Origin: an uncultured Sutterella sp.
Lineage (GTDB): Bacteria; Pseudomonadota; Gammaproteobacteria; Burkholderiales; Burkholderiaceae_F
Assembly (NCBI GenBank): GCA_900552545.1
Contig: USAL01000121.1
Coordinates: forward strand, 1-5,451
Direction of reading: 5' to 3'
Length of the DNA stretch: 5,451 bases
Below the pieces are notes generated by a model. That model was not told the origin of the DNA and ran no database searches. It was given only the letters and a program-made list of their open reading frames with translations. This document shows positions 4,853 to 5,451 of this stretch, one piece after another. The position numbers were made by a program, and so were the translations under genes. Numbering within the stretch: the stretch's first letter is position 1; each line of letters begins with the position of its first letter.

Positions 4853-5451
4853 GTGAAGATCGATTTCAAAAGCCTCAGTCTCACCGTCCTCAAGACGAAA
4901 TGGTGGTGGTGGGCGACGGCCGTCGTGGCCGTCGTCGGCTGCGTCGCTGCTGTGCTGCCGTGGTGGTACTACTACCACCGCGTGGTGCCCTTTGCGAACG
5001 ACGCCCAGACGATCGACGTGATCGTGCCGGCGGGCGCCTCGGGCCGCGCGATTGCGCGCCTTGCCGAAGAGGCGGGCATGATCGTGAGCGACTCGACCCT
5101 TTTTGCGGCGCTTCGCGTCGACGGCAACGCCCCGGCAATTCACGCCGGGCGCTATCGCTTTACGCGCGGAATGACGCTCTCGGACATCGTCGCCAAATTC
5201 ACGTCCGGGGCCGTCGAGTCCTTTTCCTTTCGCGTGGCCGACGGCTCGACCGTGCGCCGGGTGCGCAAAAGCGTCGAGGCCATTCCCGACATCGTGGTGA
5301 CGACCGCGAAGAGCGCGGCCGCCTGCCTCTACGCCGGGGCGGACTGGCTTGCGCCCGCCCCGGAGGACCTGCGCGTGCGGCGGGAGGAGGAGATCAAGCG
5401 CTTCGTGCCCAAGGATTACTACATGGTGCAGGCGGATTTGGGCAAATTCTT
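4853..5451 (+). CDS. mltG: Endolytic transglycosylase MltG, N-terminal part (runs off the end)
   Basis: This is the first 199 residues of MltG (YceG), an inner-membrane enzyme that cleaves nascent peptidoglycan strands. A short basic cytoplasmic tail (1-16, VKIDFKSLSLTVLKTK) leads into one membrane segment (about 17-41), flanked by tryptophan/tyrosine clusters (WWWW at 17-20, PWWYYY at 36-41). The periplasmic part begins near 42. A VIVPAGASGRAIARLAEEAGMI block (57-78) and AGRYRFTRGMTLSDIVAKFTSG (98-119) fit the LysM-like YceG N-domain. The region at 184-191 (FVPKDYYM) aligns with the usual F-x-P-D-T-Y stretch but is divergent. The catalytic glutamate lies beyond the window, so activity cannot be judged. 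GTG 4853-4855 is the only start after the in-frame stop at 4805 that keeps the basic tail; it lacks a clear ribosome site. Divergence from ygfZ is the familiar betaproteobacterial arrangement, where tmk and holB often follow. Confidence 0.85.
   Translation, partial: MKIDFKSLSLTVLKTKWWWWATAVVAVVGCVAAVLPWWYYYHRVVPFANDAQTIDVIVPAGASGRAIARLAEEAGMIVSDSTLFAALRVDGNAPAIHAGRYRFTRGMTLSDIVAKFTSGAVESFSFRVADGSTVRRVRKSVEAIPDIVVTTAKSAAACLYAGADWLAPAPEDLRVRREEEIKRFVPKDYYMVQADLGKF

Noticed and set aside
4703..5143. A 146-codon minus-strand frame opposite mltG
   Set aside because: It is Arg/His-rich antisense of mltG, with no family resemblance. The plus strand encodes a membrane segment and the YceG domain.

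Overview
Most of this window (about 255-5451) reads as ordinary housekeeping DNA from a GC-rich proteobacterium. I think it is a betaproteobacterium, possibly a gut Burkholderiales of the Sutterella/Parasutterella kind. The reasons are a GlnD-type PII uridylyltransferase, the ygfZ/mltG divergent pair, and the gene order ygfZ-map-glnD on the minus strand. The genus is a guess; the class is better supported.

The first ~250 bases do not fit with the rest. Positions 1-105 encode the C-terminus of a type III glutamine synthetase on the plus strand. A perfect 13-bp terminator hairpin follows (111-139), then an AT-rich spacer, a strong GGAGGAG ribosome site, and the first ~25 codons of CTP synthase (pyrG). 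This style is typical of Clostridia. At about 240-255 both pyrG and the oppositely oriented glnD stop matching their families: pyrG loses everything after its P-loop, and glnD loses its second ACT domain. The simplest reading is a chimeric join of two genomes, most likely a metagenome assembly error, inside a GC-rich repeat-containing stretch. A real rearrangement is the less likely alternative.

Layout: 1-105 GSIII end (+); 111-139 terminator; 180-254 pyrG start (+); ~240-255 junction; glnD (-) up to 2564; 2565-2830 non-coding, with two minus-strand terminator-like hairpins and a strong inverted repeat; 2831-3667 map (-), broken by an in-frame amber codon at 3488-3490; 3713-4636 ygfZ (-); 4637-4852 divergent regulatory region with a near-consensus plus-strand promoter; 4853-5451 mltG (+), cut by the window end.

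How the genes relate: GlnD (nitrogen signalling through PII), methionine aminopeptidase (removal of N-terminal Met), YgfZ (folate-dependent iron-sulfur/tRNA modification factor) and MltG (peptidoglycan strand termination) are core functions that do not form a single pathway. I found no mobile element, CRISPR array, RNA gene or defence cassette, and no new biological system. The notable observations are the chimeric junction, the amber-interrupted map gene, and the terminator-like hairpin just upstream of glnD.
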